Positions 10,046 to 22,309 of a DNA stretch of 64,000 bases are shown here, in pieces. The notes beneath the pieces are model-generated. The model saw only the letters and a list, made by a program, of their open reading frames with translations, was not told where the DNA came from and did not search any database. Within the stretch, counting starts at the first letter, position 1. Each line of letters begins with the position of its first letter. The DNA comes from Siphonodentalium dalli (lineage: Eukaryota > Mollusca > Scaphopoda > Gadilida > Siphonodentaliidae): contig CP136061.1 in assembly GCA_032622095.1 (NCBI GenBank), positions 98,205,345 through 98,269,344 on the forward strand, in the 5' to 3' direction. The translations under genes were made by a program, and so were the position numbers.

Positions 10046-12817
10046 CGGGTGGTAATTCCGCAATTGAAGAGTGGAATTCTATGTACCATGGATATCATAC
10101 ATTAAGTATGAATCAGGCACTAATTACCTACTGTGAGTCTTTGTTTCCTAATGCGCATGACTAAATCTCATTTATGCGTACATTTAGTCGAAATTGTCAA
10201 TTCCAGTTTTTGTATTATAAAGTAAGCTTTTGGATTGACGTGGTACATCGCTGATTTATTTCACTCGAACGAATTACCACAAGGAAGTGTTAGTGTCGCT
10301 TCTTCGGATGGATGTGTGTGAATGCTAGATCTGTCTTCCATAGAAAGTCACGTGTGTAATCTTCGTGGCAACGATCGACATCGTGTTCGTAAAAATGGCG
10401 ACCACTGAAACCACGTGTTTGGTACTATTTTTAGAGATATGATGACCATACCTCACTAATATGATATTGTTATTCGGTTCTGTTGAGCTAATCGGATTGA
10501 CACTATATAAAATGACATAATTTTATATAATTAAAAACAAATTGTAAGTCTGGAGAAATTGTTTTAAAACTCCATTCAAATGCCGAAATAAGCAGAATGG
10601 TCTTGTCCTATGATGTCTATCTAATATATTTAACCCATTCGGGTCGGTAAACTAGTCAATAATGTATTATAAAGACTTTGACTGTTTTAAAATTATATAG
10701 GTGGAATAACATAATTTACCGTTATCACACCTTAAGACTATCACTATTAAAATTTCTACCCGAAAGTATCTCTAAATTGGTATTGGATGAAATTTTTTAT
10801 GACACATTAGTATAACAGATATATTATCCACAACACTTATCTCAATATCTCTCCAACGCTTTCAGCCACTGTGTAGGAACTGTTACATCGGAAGTCGTTC
10901 TATCGCCGGTATTGTGATGGTTCTTGCCTGATTTGTTACGGTTCCTGATAATTGAAAATAATCATTTTTGTGACAAAATCACGCATAATTATAGATATCT
11001 TGAATATATTATACTTTCCCGAATGAACAGAGGCTACAGAAGTGCCGTGTTATCGAAACCTGAACTCTAGACCACAATTAACTCGGTATTAGCGAGTTAA
11101 CGCGTAAATATCAACATGTTATCACTGAAAATCAAGCCACGTGGACGCAATTTCTTTGTTTTTCGTGGCGTATAAAATACGAAACGCATTCTGAAGACAA
11201 ACACTGACTATAAAGTATACCCGTGTTATTCTTTTGTAAAATAGCTGAGAAAGTATCCCGATAGAGGTTGATAGTTGGGAGCTGTGACCTCGTAATCAAC
11301 ACGGGTGCGTGTTACGGTTCTATTTCAAACCAATCATGGCTGTGACGGTTCTGTACATGATATTTATTCGAACGATTTCTGCACTTTGGTCCGAAAATCG
11401 TCTTGTATATCTGACATTTTAAACCAGATAATGACTGTAGCTTATGTAATTTGCATAATAGAACAGGTATATATATAAATGACCAATGGTAAATCTACTC
11501 TCAGGAGAATATGAGATGTTATATTCATTTACTTAATCTGGGCATTATTGAAAGATCCAGGTGTGACAATATTTCAATGCCAGCGCCATCATATTTCCTC
11601 CTCTGAAGTCCGCCTGAGGGACATTTACACATGTTTGTCGCCCAGACATGAATATGAAATCACGTTCAACTGAATCATTGATAGGTTATGACGTGATTGG
11701 GGTGGTGGGGGGACTTGGGGAGGGGGTACTTAATTGGTGTCTATCCCCAACTTTGGTCAAAATGTTCAACAGTTACAAATCTTATCTTACAATCGATTAG
11801 TTTGAAATTTAATACCAACAATATGTTCCTACACTTTAAACATGTAATCAACCATATTTGATATATACAAATGGACACCTCTTCTTTCGAGTTAATCCAA
11901 AACTGATGATGGGTGGACAGGAAGTAGGGAGCAGGTGTGATCTAGTGTTCTATATCTCATTTACCCCCCCCCCAATTGACAAGAAACTGGTTTTAATGGA
12001 CAAAGAATCTAATTCCATTTAATTAATATGCTTTGTATTAAATAATGTATGCTCTTTTGCAAAATGAATCATCTCTCTCTCCCTCTCTCTTTCTCTCTCC
12101 ATCTGTTGGGAACATTTCCAATCTTGTGGGGTTGGGCGCCAGGTTGGAAACTTCCAACACTTGGGAATCTAGATGATTTTCAGGTTTAGATATCCACATT
12201 TTCTCACTGGGCCCATGTATCCTGAGTTTCTCCCCCGGTTTGCATGGTGGCCAATTAAAGGCTACTGATAATTTCACTTCAGAATGGCATACATCTAGAG
12301 CTATAATGTGTCATGCAGTTGGGAAAAACCAAAGTCCAGGCCTTGTGCATGAGTTTGGTCTGTTTCAAGGGGATGGTACGGTTGTAAATTCCAAGGTGGA
12401 CGCCCCAACACTGGAGACCCTTCAGCCCACGTTCCTGCTCACTTGACACGTTATCAGCGAGGAATAATAATGTGCCTTATAATAGCCAGGTTCAGACATC
12501 CACAACACTGATTTCTAATGATGCATTTGAATGAATGTATAGCTAATAATTCAAACAATATGTTACTGTATGTTGAATATAATAGCTGATCATTCCTACA
12601 AATGAATCAATAGGGTTCAAGTCAATTCTCATTACAGCGCATTTAGTAACAAAAGGTTTAACATCCATATAATAATATTTGTAACTGTAGGATTCTTTGC
12701 TTTTTTATATCATCTATGAAAAAATCAGAGATCCCTATAGTCAATCTAAAATATGATTGAATGAAAGGTTATCGTGCTTGTATATGTTTAACAGCTGCAT
12801 ATTCTAGAATTCTAGAA
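10046..12817. other. 2.8 kb without recognised genes
   Basis: Mostly unique AT-rich sequence. Small frames at 12038-12277 and 12240-12446 overlap antiparallel and resemble nothing known. A pyrimidine-rich tctctctccc tract lies near 12070-12100. Part of a host intron or intergenic space is the simplest reading. Confidence 0.5.
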
Positions 12818-13217
12818 TTAACCCTTTACCCAACAGAACGGCCCTGTGCCAATGCATTCTCTTATATATTCGAGTCGACCATAAGTCGCCTCGCATATAT
12901 AAGAGAATGCATTGGCTTAACACATTACAAATTATAAAATTGTTAAAGAATGTAAGAAAAATGGTAAAAAGTGTTAAAAACAGATTTATTTTTAGGCCAA
13001 TGCATTCTCTTATATATGCGAGGCGACCTATGGTCGACTCGCATATATAAGAGAATACATTGGCACAGGGCATAACTGTAACTATCACAATGTGGTCAAG
13101 GAGCCGGTTCCAATGATATCCATATTTGTATGGTTCTATTGAGACAGACCGAAGATATTTTAGGCTGTTGAAGCTTTATTTGGCCGGTTTTGGCCGGTTT
13201 GTTGGGTAAATGGTTAA
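12818..13217 (-). mobile_element. piggyBac-type MITE with two hairpins (copy 1)
   Basis: Bounded by TTAA at 12818-12821 and 13214-13217. The termini are CCCTTTACCCAACA at one end and its inverse at the other, with one mismatch (gggtaaatgg). TTAA duplication plus CCC...GGG ends is the piggyBac signature. Inside are two hairpins of about 69 bases, which are near-perfect inverse copies of each other. Relative to the copies at 20 and 52 kb this one lies in the opposite orientation. It has no coding capacity. Confidence 0.8.
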
Positions 13218-13363
13218 CCTAGATAATCAACATTCAGCAAGCGGATGCCCGACATAAACATAATAAACTGCGTAATCAGAACATTGTATGGGTGTCAACG
13301 AACTTTTAACGTCTTATTTTTGGCTTATTGTTGAGTAAAATACGTCTACGAAAATAGACAACA

Positions 13364-14032
13364 CTAGCCGATGTGCACCCTCTTCGTCCGGGCTATTTAG
13401 AGATTTATTTGTGATCGTCACCGCCTGGACAAACTATTGTTCGATCGGCCCGGAAACATGCCTATATGAGCGAATATGGCCAAGGTCAGGACACGGTCGT
13501 ACGTGAAATTGGACCCACCCATATGGTTCCCGGGATCAAAGTAGGCATAAATTATACCAAATTTGAATCGGATCGGTAGAGGTTCAAAAACATGCCTATA
13601 TGAGCGTATATGAGCGAGATCAAGGTCAAGGACACGGTCGCAAGTGAAATTGGACCCGCCCATATTGTTCCCGTGATCAAAGTAGACCCGGCTACCAAAT
13701 TTGAGTGGGATTGGTCGAGGTCAAGAAACATGCCTATATGAGCGAGGTCAAGGTCAAGGACACGGTCGCAAGTGAAATTAGGCCCGCCCATATTGTTCCC
13801 GTGATCAAAGTAGACCCGGCTACCAAATTTGAGTGGGATTGGTCGAGGTCCAGAAACATGCCTATATGAGCGAGGTCAAGGTAAAGGACACGGTCGCATG
13901 TGAAATTGGACCCGCCCATATTGTTCCCCGGATCAAAGTAGACCTAAACACCAAATTTGAGTCGGATCGGTCGAGTCGAGTCTATAGCACAAATACATAC
14001 ATACAGACAGAAGTTCCAAACAATATAATAGA
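13364..14032 (-). mobile_element. Non-autonomous Helitron-like element, family II
   Basis: Read on the minus strand it ends in CTAG (13364-13367), preceded about 10 nt earlier by a weak GC hairpin (agcccgg...gggt). It is inserted next to T. The body is 4-5 diverged repeats of about 127-139 bases with the phrases catgcctatatgagcg, ggacacggtcgca and gtgaaattggacccgccca. Near the 5' side there is a (cata)n(caga)n tract, and the probable 5' TC is at 14032. Frames such as 13552-13791 arise from the monomer and are not genes. Confidence 0.6.
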
Positions 14033-14559
14033 TAAAATACAAGACAGATAACTCTATAATTATATCCCGTCCACGCTCACGCTTTCCGAAGTCCAACGCT
14101 ATGAAATTTCACTATTGTTAACCGGCTATTGACTCATGGTAATGTTGGGTCTGCAAAACGCTTTATTTTTCAAACTAGCTGGCGACTTTGTGAATTTTGA
14201 TAGGCGTAACACAGCTTACGGTATTAATTGCGGAACTTTCTAAAGTAAACTACGCGTAAACGGATACATACGGTAAATTATAGAAGGTGCCGGAATCGGC
14301 CTAATCGCCCCAGGGCCAACTCGCCCCAGTCGACGTGTGTCAATTCGGTACCTACTATAACATGTACCCGAGGATGAGTCCGGCTCGGAATAAAATATGT
14401 ATACGGGTGTTATATAGCGTTTTGTCCGTTGTTTCTCAATGAATATTATTGAAACTTGGTGTATATGTTCGGGCTGGGACATGGAATACAACAAAGTTTG
14501 AATTGTTTTTAAATTTACAAATTTGTTGATTTTATTCATTTTTTTCGTTCTGAAAACAC

Positions 14560-14885
14560 ACTATAAAGTGTATATAACATAATATAATAACGAACACGAG
14601 ACATCCTTAATTTATAAACTGTTAACAAAAGATATCAAATACATGACAAAGATGACTCAGTGGAGTTTATAAAGTGAACATAAAAACATTGAGGTAAGAA
14701 TCTTTTTAAGGAATGCAACTTTATTTAATGATAATAAACACATAAATTAAAATAACAAACATGAGACATACATAATTTATATACTGTTAACAAAAGATAT
14801 CAAACTCAATACATGACAAAGATGACTCAGTGAAGTTTATAAAGTGAACATAAAAATATTAAGGTAAGAATATTTTTAAGCATTA
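14560..14885. repeat. Imperfect tandem duplication, about 170-bp unit
   Basis: Two adjacent copies share ctgttaacaaaagatatcaa, acatgacaaagatgactcag and tttataaagtgaacataaaa. No coding content. Confidence 0.75.
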
Positions 14886-14899
14886 CCAAACCGTTTAGC

Positions 14900-16400
14900 A
14901 CAGACCACAGTCCACTTCACTCATCCGATCATCACCAAACTTCATATTTATCTTGATATTGATCTATCAGATGAGAGCTATCAAATATTTTTTTAATTTC
15001 ATAGGAAAAAATGGTCGCCAGCGGCCATATTGCATTTACGTTATATGTTATCGCGTTATGTCGATATCTAGTATTACTTAGAAATTTCACCTTTCCAGAT
15101 TCATAATTGCTCCATTGACTGTAACAGATGAAATTATTCCCCTCTTCGGATAGAGTGTCACTGAAACTTTATTTTGTCAGACTGTCTGTATAATCACTGA
15201 TTATATATGGCAATAATCTGTAATAAGATGTAGCACTATTTTATTTTATATTTACACGCAGTGCTGTTTTTATACAACAATTCTAATCCCCCTAGATCAT
15301 CATGTGATCGACCATACATCGCGCGAGGACCTGGTTGAATTAAGGGGGGTTTTATGGATCACTTCTGTCCTCAAGCTAGATTATACTTATGACATTTAAT
15401 GGCATGTTCCTAACGTGGAGGGTTAGATATGCTTGAGAAACCACCACTCTTTAATTCACACCAAGTTCTCAGCTGTCATGAACCCATAACCATGATATAT
15501 GGTTTATTTTATGTATACTAGTAATATAGTTATTTTCAGTACCTTTATATACCAGTACTGTGTATAACAATGCATATAAATTAATCCATGTATACATGTA
15601 TATTGATTCAACGGATTCAGTGGTTTTGTCCATCAGTCTATCAAATTTGCGGGGAAAACATGGCCACAAGCAGTACACCCTGCTAAATTTCGAATTTGAA
15701 TCAAGTGGCGCACCCTGCAGCCAGCTTTTATTGGAGAACTTTTTCTCATGTGGATATGTTGGGTCACCGCTAGATGTGAGCCATATTTTGTTCTCAAACT
15801 GTCCTTGTGAAGACATCACTGCCAGCGGTGATCTTCAATTTTACTATTTTTATGGCTAAATAATTTGGTTGATCCTACAGACGACACCCCTTGTCCGATC
15901 ATCACCAGATTCCACAATGATCTTCTGGATAACCAGCGTGAGAATAATCTAATTTTCCCGAATTTCGTTAAAAAACATTACCACAGGCAGCAATTTGGTA
16001 TCTTACTCTTTGATCCTCTTTTGCATGACTGAATTGTTTAGCAACTGTACAGACATATCCCTCATCTGATAGTCACCAAACTTCATATTGATCTTCGGGC
16101 TGACAACTAGATGGGAGCTATCGAATGCTTTGAATTTTTTTGGAAAACATTGTCGCCAGCAGTCATCTTCTATTTTGGTTTTTATATAGATGTATATCTC
16201 TTCATGCGGATAGCCAGTATTACGTAGGTAACTTTCCGCATTCCTGTCATCATTTGAAATATAAAAATTTACCTGATACATGCACCCTTCAAAATTTGTT
16301 TCGTCGTATCTATTTTAATGACCCGCATGGTAATATTGATACAGATATATTTGTCAAACATTTCTTTGTACAATATACAGGTATTTAGTTTGTAACTAAA
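14900..16400. other. Diverged dispersed repeats, no gene recognised
   Basis: A motif of about 120 bases recurs near 14910-15040, 15890-15990 and 16030-16160: ccgatcatcacca, cttcatattgatctt, gggagctatcgaa, and a tail aaaacattgtcgccagc. A further block near 15640-15840 contains related phrases. The frames at 15469-15819 and 15560-15859 overlap antiparallel and show no domain. Decayed internal repeats of another interspersed element are likely. Confidence 0.45.
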
Positions 16401-16417
16401 TCTAGAAATATATAATA

Positions 16418-16917
16418 GTAGCTGGTGGACCCGACTTCGTCCGGGATGTTCCCCTCTGATTTTCGGAGAATTGCGCGATTTAACCTTGAATTGACTATTT
16501 TAAAGGTGAAGGTCATGTCGGGGTCACGATTTGACCCGTCCAAAACACTCCCCGGACAAAAGTCACGACAAAAGTACCCGTCGAAATCCGCCCGGCTTTA
16601 CCCGATTTGACCTTGAATTGACAATTTTGAATGTCAAGATCAGGTCAGGGTCATGATTTGACCCACCCGAAACACTCCTGGGACAAAAGTAACCGTAGGT
16701 ATCAAATTTCGTTGAAATGCTTCCGTTTTACCAGATTTTACCTTGAATTGATCTTTTTGAATGTCAAAGTCAGGTCGGGATCAAGATTTGACCCGTCCAA
16801 AATACTTCCTGGAAATAATTTCCCCTAGGTATCAAATTTCGTCAAATCTGTCAGGCAGTTTTCCCGGCCATAGCTAACAGACAAACAGACAGACAAATGT
16901 CCAAAATATATATTAGA
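16418..16917 (-). mobile_element. Helitron-like element, family III
   Basis: On the minus strand the 5' end is TC at 16917 (tctaatatatattttgg) with a CTGTCTGT-type tract just inside. The 3' end carries the hairpin sequence cccggacgaagtcgggt about 7 nt before CTAC, which is CTAG with its last base changed. The body is about three repeats of roughly 120 bases with the phrases gaccttgaattgac, aggtcagggtca and tatcaaatttcgt. It joins the next element directly, with no spacer. Confidence 0.6.
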
Positions 16918-17296
16918 CTAGCTGATGTACTCGACTTCGTTCGGGCTAGTTAGGGATTTTTTTTGTGATCGCCTCCATCTGGACAGTACCCAGTATATAC
17001 AGGGTCTGGCCAAACTTTTGTTCGATTGGTCCAGAAACATGCCTATATCAACACGTTCGAGAACATGGTCCCACGTGAAATTGGACCCGTCCATATTGCT
17101 CCCGGGATCGAATTTGTCCTACACACAAATTTTTAGTCGGATCGGTCAAGGTCCAGAAACATGCCTATGAGCGAGGTCAAGTTGACACGTTAAATACCAA
17201 ATTCGAGCAGTGTTAGAGTCTATAACACATACACACATGCATTCATGCATACACACATACATACATACAAACAGGTGTTTCAAAATGTATAATCGA
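16918..17296 (-). mobile_element. Helitron-like element, family II, abutting the previous one
   Basis: The 3' end CTAG lies at 16918-16921 with hairpin agcccgaacgaagtcgagt nearby. The internal phrases tgttcgattggtccagaaac and gtgaaattggacccgtccat match the element at 13364-14032. The probable 5' TC is at 17296, next to a (cata)n tract. Together with 16418-16917 it forms a two-element head-to-tail array. Confidence 0.6.
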
Positions 17297-17360
17297 TAGC
17301 TACAACAATTCTATGGTAGATAGTTTACGGCCGACCTGATGCATGCATCTTAGTTTTCTT

Positions 17361-17630
17361 GTACAATGTAGTGTACAGTATGAGTTTTTATTGTACGAGT
17401 CTGGATTAGACGCTGGCTCTATGAGGCTACGTCGTTACACTATGCACGCCGTCATGACGGCGAACAGAGCAGAGCGTCGGAGCGTCATAGAGCCAGTATC
17501 TAGTCCAGTACGAGTCCATGTTGTGGTGAAAAGTCATATTGGACGAGACACGCAGTGTCGAGTCCAATATACCTTTTTACCACAACCTGGACGAGTACAA
17601 GAAAAACTCATACTGTACACAACATTGTAT
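17361..17630. repeat. Nested palindrome able to form a three-way junction
   Basis: The outer stem pairs 17361-17396 with 17595-17630 (gtgtacagtatgagttttt and its inverse). Two separate inner hairpins lie inside. One is 17401-17507 (ctggctctatga pairing with tcatagagccag, and a further perfect palindrome gccgtcatgacggc at its tip). The other is 17520-17586 (gttgtggt...accacaac enclosing atattggac...gtccaatat and gacac...gtgtc). The 138-residue frame across it is a by-product. Confidence 0.8.
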
Positions 17631-17639
17631 AATGACATT

Positions 17640-18490
17640 TTTATTATCCATCTGTATGTTTATCCAAATTTTGGGAATAAAACTTTTGTGGTTATCTTTG
17701 GTATTTGTCCGCACTTAATTCTCTATAAAAGCCTGCATTTTGATCATCAGAAAGCATGATTTCGAAGTAAATACGGAAGTAAAAAAAAAACTCAATGCGG
17801 AAGTCAAACTTCTGCTAAATCCACCAGTGTTGCGCGCGCATCACAATTTCACCGATTCATTTCGCAACAGAGTTAATTCGTGACGTCACAGAGTCCCGAT
17901 AAAAAAGTTATATTGCACACCTGGGAGTCCAATATGACATTCGGGAGTCCAATATGACTTTTTCCCGGATTATCACGTGGCGGCTTTTGCCCAATCAGAA
18001 AAGGTGTTAGTTAAGGGATGGATAATAATCTAGACTATGATACTATGAATTGTGCCAAGTGAGAGTGTTATTCCACCCGTTCAGGACAGTGTATACACAC
18101 TAATCGCAAACATAGCGAAAGTGGATACTCGTTCCCTATGTACCGCTTGTTCTCAAACCATCCCTGCATGTGAAATTCCAACTACTTGTAGCAAAAGACC
18201 GGATTTACTGAGAATCATAGTTACACAACACTAACACTCTGTGTTAACATTAAAGGCGACAACGAAATTGAGATTGACGTGTGTTTCGAGATATATGTTC
18301 CTGAAATTGTAACAATAATTAATATGTACTGCATTTTATCGACCTTAGTTTGATATTTGTCCACCCGCCCCTATTTCCCATGAAAGATATCAATTGCGAA
18401 AATGTCGTGTAGAGCCATTAAAGCCCAAGTATAGATCAAAAGAACATAGGTTCTGTATCGTCTAATTGGCAATGTTACCTATCTTTCCAG
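17640..18490. other. Unannotated; likely upstream intron of lectin gene
   Basis: No exon with a clear signal peptide or domain was recognised. The phrases gagtccaatatgac occur twice near 17925-17960 and echo the palindrome at 17520-17586. The small frame at 18052-18234 is not recognised. Confidence 0.4.
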
Positions 18491-18688
18491 AGTGTCACAA
18501 TACTGAAGGTTTCGGCACATACAGACTGGGTGGCCTGGAATATTGCCTGGAATTCCACGATGTCTCCGTGAATAGAGACACAGCGATGAATGACTGCGCA
18601 GCTAGTGGTGCCCATCTTATTACAATAGAAAACAGAGAAATGCTAGATGGATTAGAACTCTTAATGACTACACTTGGATATGGGACAA
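18491..18688 (+). CDS. C-type lectin-like domain, N-terminal exon
   Basis: The exon is bounded by an acceptor (ctatctttccag, ending 18490) and a donor GTAAGT (from 18689). It encodes about 66 residues typical of the first half of a C-type lectin-like domain: a Cys near the start (ECHNTEG), GGLEYCLEFHDVSV, then CAASGAHLITIENREMLDGL with the conserved Cys/Ala and helix 2 pattern. Both exon ends are phase 1, and the frame continues cleanly into the exon at 20185. The protein would be a secreted or membrane carbohydrate- or ligand-binding protein. Any signal-peptide exon lies further upstream and was not seen. Confidence 0.75.
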
Positions 18689-20184
18689 GTAAGTGTGTTG
18701 CAAATTCCACCATGGCAACATCCCTGGCTTGTCCGTTTGAAGGGATAGGATTCTAGCGTACTGTTTCGGTGGATCTATATACGCTTGGAAATGCACCCCA
18801 TTTGTGACGAGGAACAACCTTTTAGACATTGTGTCTGATTTATTTGCGAGTTGTGAAGAGGCATTTCGCATATCAACTAAATTCCTATGATAATCGGCAA
18901 TGAATAGCCATCATATATATTTTATAATGTGATATTATATAATGTATATATGTACACTGATTGTAACATATTATCTTCTGATATGGAGGAATAAAACTAT
19001 CTCTCTGTGAGGCGCGTAAGTGTGTAGCGATACACAAACACAACACGTCAACTGTCCACATTAAGTTCCGCATCTCGAAATTGGTAATCAATTGCCAGAT
19101 CCTTCGTTTTAAAGCCACGAAGCCTGTTTGACCTAAATTCTTGAAATGATATTCCAAAATTACACTATTCACTCAATTATAAAATTATATAATTAATTCT
19201 GGTACAAGTGATAAGTATGCAGCACATTAGATACATACAACAATTATGTTGATAAATTGATGGATTATTTTGTGTATTTTCGCTATGGTGTGACATACGA
19301 ATGATAGTGATTAAACCGTTATTTCCTTTTTCTTTTGCCTAGTAAGCTGAAAATTAACAAATAACAAAAAAATAATAATAAAAAAATAGGTGTCATATCG
19401 CATAGGGTATTATATGACTATACAAATCAGTCCACTAATTAACTATCAGACCAGCTTGCACATATGTTCCATGGCACACAGCACGATCAATTTCTTATAA
19501 GGCTTAGACGCATATTATGGCCTAAAATTCCATTGTGAATTTTTTCAGATTATATCCGGAATTATTTTCTGTTCCTAGATTTAAGAACCAATAGTTATAC
19601 ATATATATCAGACTACATGTATATATATACCATTTATGGACATCGGCGACATGAATGATGTTATAAATGTTGTGCCTCGACGGCCATTCCTGACATAGAC
19701 GTTACCACTAATTAGGTATCTTCAAACATACCATTATATTCCTTATACCACGGGGAGGACTATATATATACGTTTGGTAAACATCGGCGACAAAAAAACG
19801 TTTTGATTGATTTTGGCGCCCCTATACGTCAACCCCGTCCCTGATTCGCACTCGACGGGCTGTGCTACATATGTATCTTTAAAGACACCTTAAGATTCCC
19901 AGTGTCATATTTTGACGATCTATAAGTTCGGCGAATATAGGCGTAAAAAAATCATCGAATTCCGAGGGAGTCGCTTTATAATTTATAGTCTGAACCATTA
20001 TTTTCGTCGTAAATTTACCCCATGTTAAACCCGTTGGAGCCCTCTTGATGGTTCACCGTTAATTGGCATAACAGACAGACATGTTCTATAGCTGTTCTGT
20101 TTCCCAGTATGATTGCAAATTTTTAGCCAAGAACAGATTTTATAAAACATGGAAACAGATGAAATATCCTGTTCTTTATTACAG
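18689..20184 (+). other. Intron between two lectin-domain exons
   Basis: Inferred intron of about 1.5 kb, with GTAAGT at its start and tgttctttattacag at its end. It holds AT-rich sequence without recognised repeats or genes. Reverse-strand frames within it are not supported. Confidence 0.6.
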
Positions 20185-20387
20185 CTGGATTTTGGGTTGA
20201 TGGGTTTGATATACATGGCAATGACACAATGTATACATGGGATGGCAAGCCGTTACCATTTGAGGATTGGCATAGAGGCGACCCAGACGGCAATGATGAG
20301 GACTGTGTGTGGATAAATTACGCCACAGCTTATGGAATGAGAGATAGGTTCTGCTACAAGCCTCAGAACTACATGTGTCAGCTATGA
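20185..20387 (+). CDS. C-type lectin-like domain, terminal exon
   Basis: Begins after an acceptor ending at 20184 in phase 1, and runs 66 codons to TGA at 20385-20387. It reads GFWVDGFD...TWDGKPLPFEDWHRGDPDG, then DCVWI, FCYKPQNYMCQL. This is the second half of the domain: the WxDG strand, a loop with DPD in the position of the EPN/QPD sugar-specificity motif, and the final Cys pair. The WND motif is changed to VWI, so calcium-dependent sugar binding is uncertain. The gene ends two residues after the last Cys, as in simple secreted lectins. A piggyBac-type MITE starts 17 bases after the stop codon. Confidence 0.8.
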
Positions 20388-20403
20388 GCAAAGACATAGT
20401 CGA

Positions 20404-20802
20404 TTAACCCTTTACCCAACAAACCGGCCAAAACCGGCCAAATAAAGCTTTAACAGCCTAAATTATCTTGGGTCTGTCTCAATAAAACCATACAAATATG
20501 GATATCATTGGAACCGGCTCCTTGACCACATTGTGATAGTTACAGTTATGCCCTGTGCCAATGCATTCTCTTATATATGCGAGTCGACCATAGGTCGCCC
20601 CGCATATATAAGAGAATGCATTGGCCTAAACAAATATTTTTTTAACACTTTTTACCATTTTTTCTTACATTCTTTAACAATTTTATAATTTTTAATGTGT
20701 TAAGCCAATGCATTCTCTTATATATACGAGGCGACCTATGGTCGACTCGCATATATAAGAGAATGCATTGGCACAGGGCCCTTCTGTTGGGTAAAGGGTT
20801 AA
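20404..20802 (+). mobile_element. piggyBac-type MITE with two hairpins (copy 2)
   Basis: TTAA at 20404-20407 and 20799-20802 flank CCCTTTACCCAACAAA ... TCTGTTGGGTAAAGGG. Hairpins lie at 20557-20625 and 20704-20772. The second is essentially the reverse complement of the first. Each stem has about 27 paired bases plus CGACC-ata-GGTCG at the tip. Confidence 0.9.
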
Positions 20803-21140
20803 ACCACATTCATTGTGGACAAGCAGGAAGAAGCCTGACAAGAACTGACAGCGGCATGAGCAATAATAAAGTTTTCACGGAGAATTGTGTTGCATTGTGT
20901 GCCATTATGCCGCCGCGCAGGGTAATTTCCAGGCCAGTTTTGGTACCTGTAACAGGTATGGGCGCCCAAATTCCTGGCACCCAAAAAACAGTTGGAAAGA
21001 AGAAAAATTCCTCAGATAATTAGTTTTTTGACCATTATTACTAGAAAACAAACACAACTAACACTAAATCATCAAATAAAGCGATAAATTGTCATTTTAT
21101 GGCAGTATGTACAGGTAGTTCAAGGGGGGGGGGATGCCAC

Positions 21141-21373
21141 TAGTCCAGTGCATTTATGGTTTTACCCAGAACTAATTGCAACAGAATTTTTTTTTGCTGG
21201 AATTGGTACATATACCCTCCGTAAACAACATACTAAAAATCGGCAAAAATCGGAAAAAGGGAAATTAGTGAATTTCGTGGAAAATAAATTGGGAAAATTT
21301 GGTCAAATCATCAATATATGGATTTTCATGAATGTATATAAAAAATTCAAATTTACAAGTCCTACAAATATCA
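21141..21373 (+). mobile_element. Truncated arm of the 7.4-kb foldback family
   Basis: Starts with the same terminus tagtccagtgcatttatg and follows the left arm (aactaattgcaacagaat, aacaacatactaaaaatc, ggtcaaatcatca) until about 21373, where similarity ends. The other arm is missing. Confidence 0.75.
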
Positions 21374-22309
21374 TACCCTCCCCAACTTAGGGCTGCTGCC
21401 TTCGGATATGACTTTGGCATATAAACAGGTGTCCCCAAATAATTACTGGAAACTACACTATGGCCCCAGTTACTTATTTTAGGAACAATCTATATTTAAT
21501 AAATAGAGCATGGCTTGGAGTTGAATATTCGTGGGTATATTTCCCAATCGGGTGGGTATACTTCACCCATGCACAAAGTCCACGGCAAGACATGCTGTAT
21601 TTAGTATACTTTACTGAGAACTGAATACTTCAGGAGATGTTAATATAACTCAACTTTAATTAAGTACAACACGTTTTGCTGAAAACAAATATGATTTTCC
21701 ACTTATACCACTTATACCGCCAAACAGTTTAAGATAATTATATTTGTCGCAAGAATTTCTTTCACTTGAATAGTTGAGTTTAATTTTGAATGCGAAACCC
21801 GATACTGAATGTATCGCAAGGTGAATGTTCACAGTAATTTCATTTTTATACGCCTCAGTATATTGTGGATAAACATATACATGTATTTTCTTGAGATGGG
21901 GGTCGCTGTTCATTGCTTTTTGCAATAGTATTACCATATACATGTATAGTGGCACACTGCAGCAATATAAGACACCAGTCTGTTCTCCCGAAACCCCGCA
22001 CATTATCTGCTTATAAAGAACTTTATACATGTGTTGCAGCACACCATTTGCATATATAGTAGCGCACTGCGCCAATATGATACCAGCCTGTTCTCCCGAA
22101 AACCAGCACATTATCTGCTTATAAATAACTTGCTTTAGGTAGAAAATCTGATTAGAAATGCCTCAATTTGAGTCGATATTGTGCTGAAAATGCGAGCACT
22201 TTAGAAACGTTATCGACCCATAATGAGGCAAAGCAGATGATGCGCGGCAGGTGATGGCAGATGATGGCAGACTCGGCAAGGATCGCGGTATCGGGAAACG
22301 CACATGCCG
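21374..22309. other. Spacer with a short tandem duplication
   Basis: Between about 21955 and 22140 a unit of about 110 bases occurs twice (ctgttctcccgaaa, cagcacattatctgcttata, atagt-gcgcactgc). The reverse-strand frame of 151 residues crossing it has no recognisable domain. Confidence 0.45.

Noticed and set aside
17343-17759. Plus-strand frame of 138 codons
   Set aside because: Runs through the nested palindrome and has no domain.
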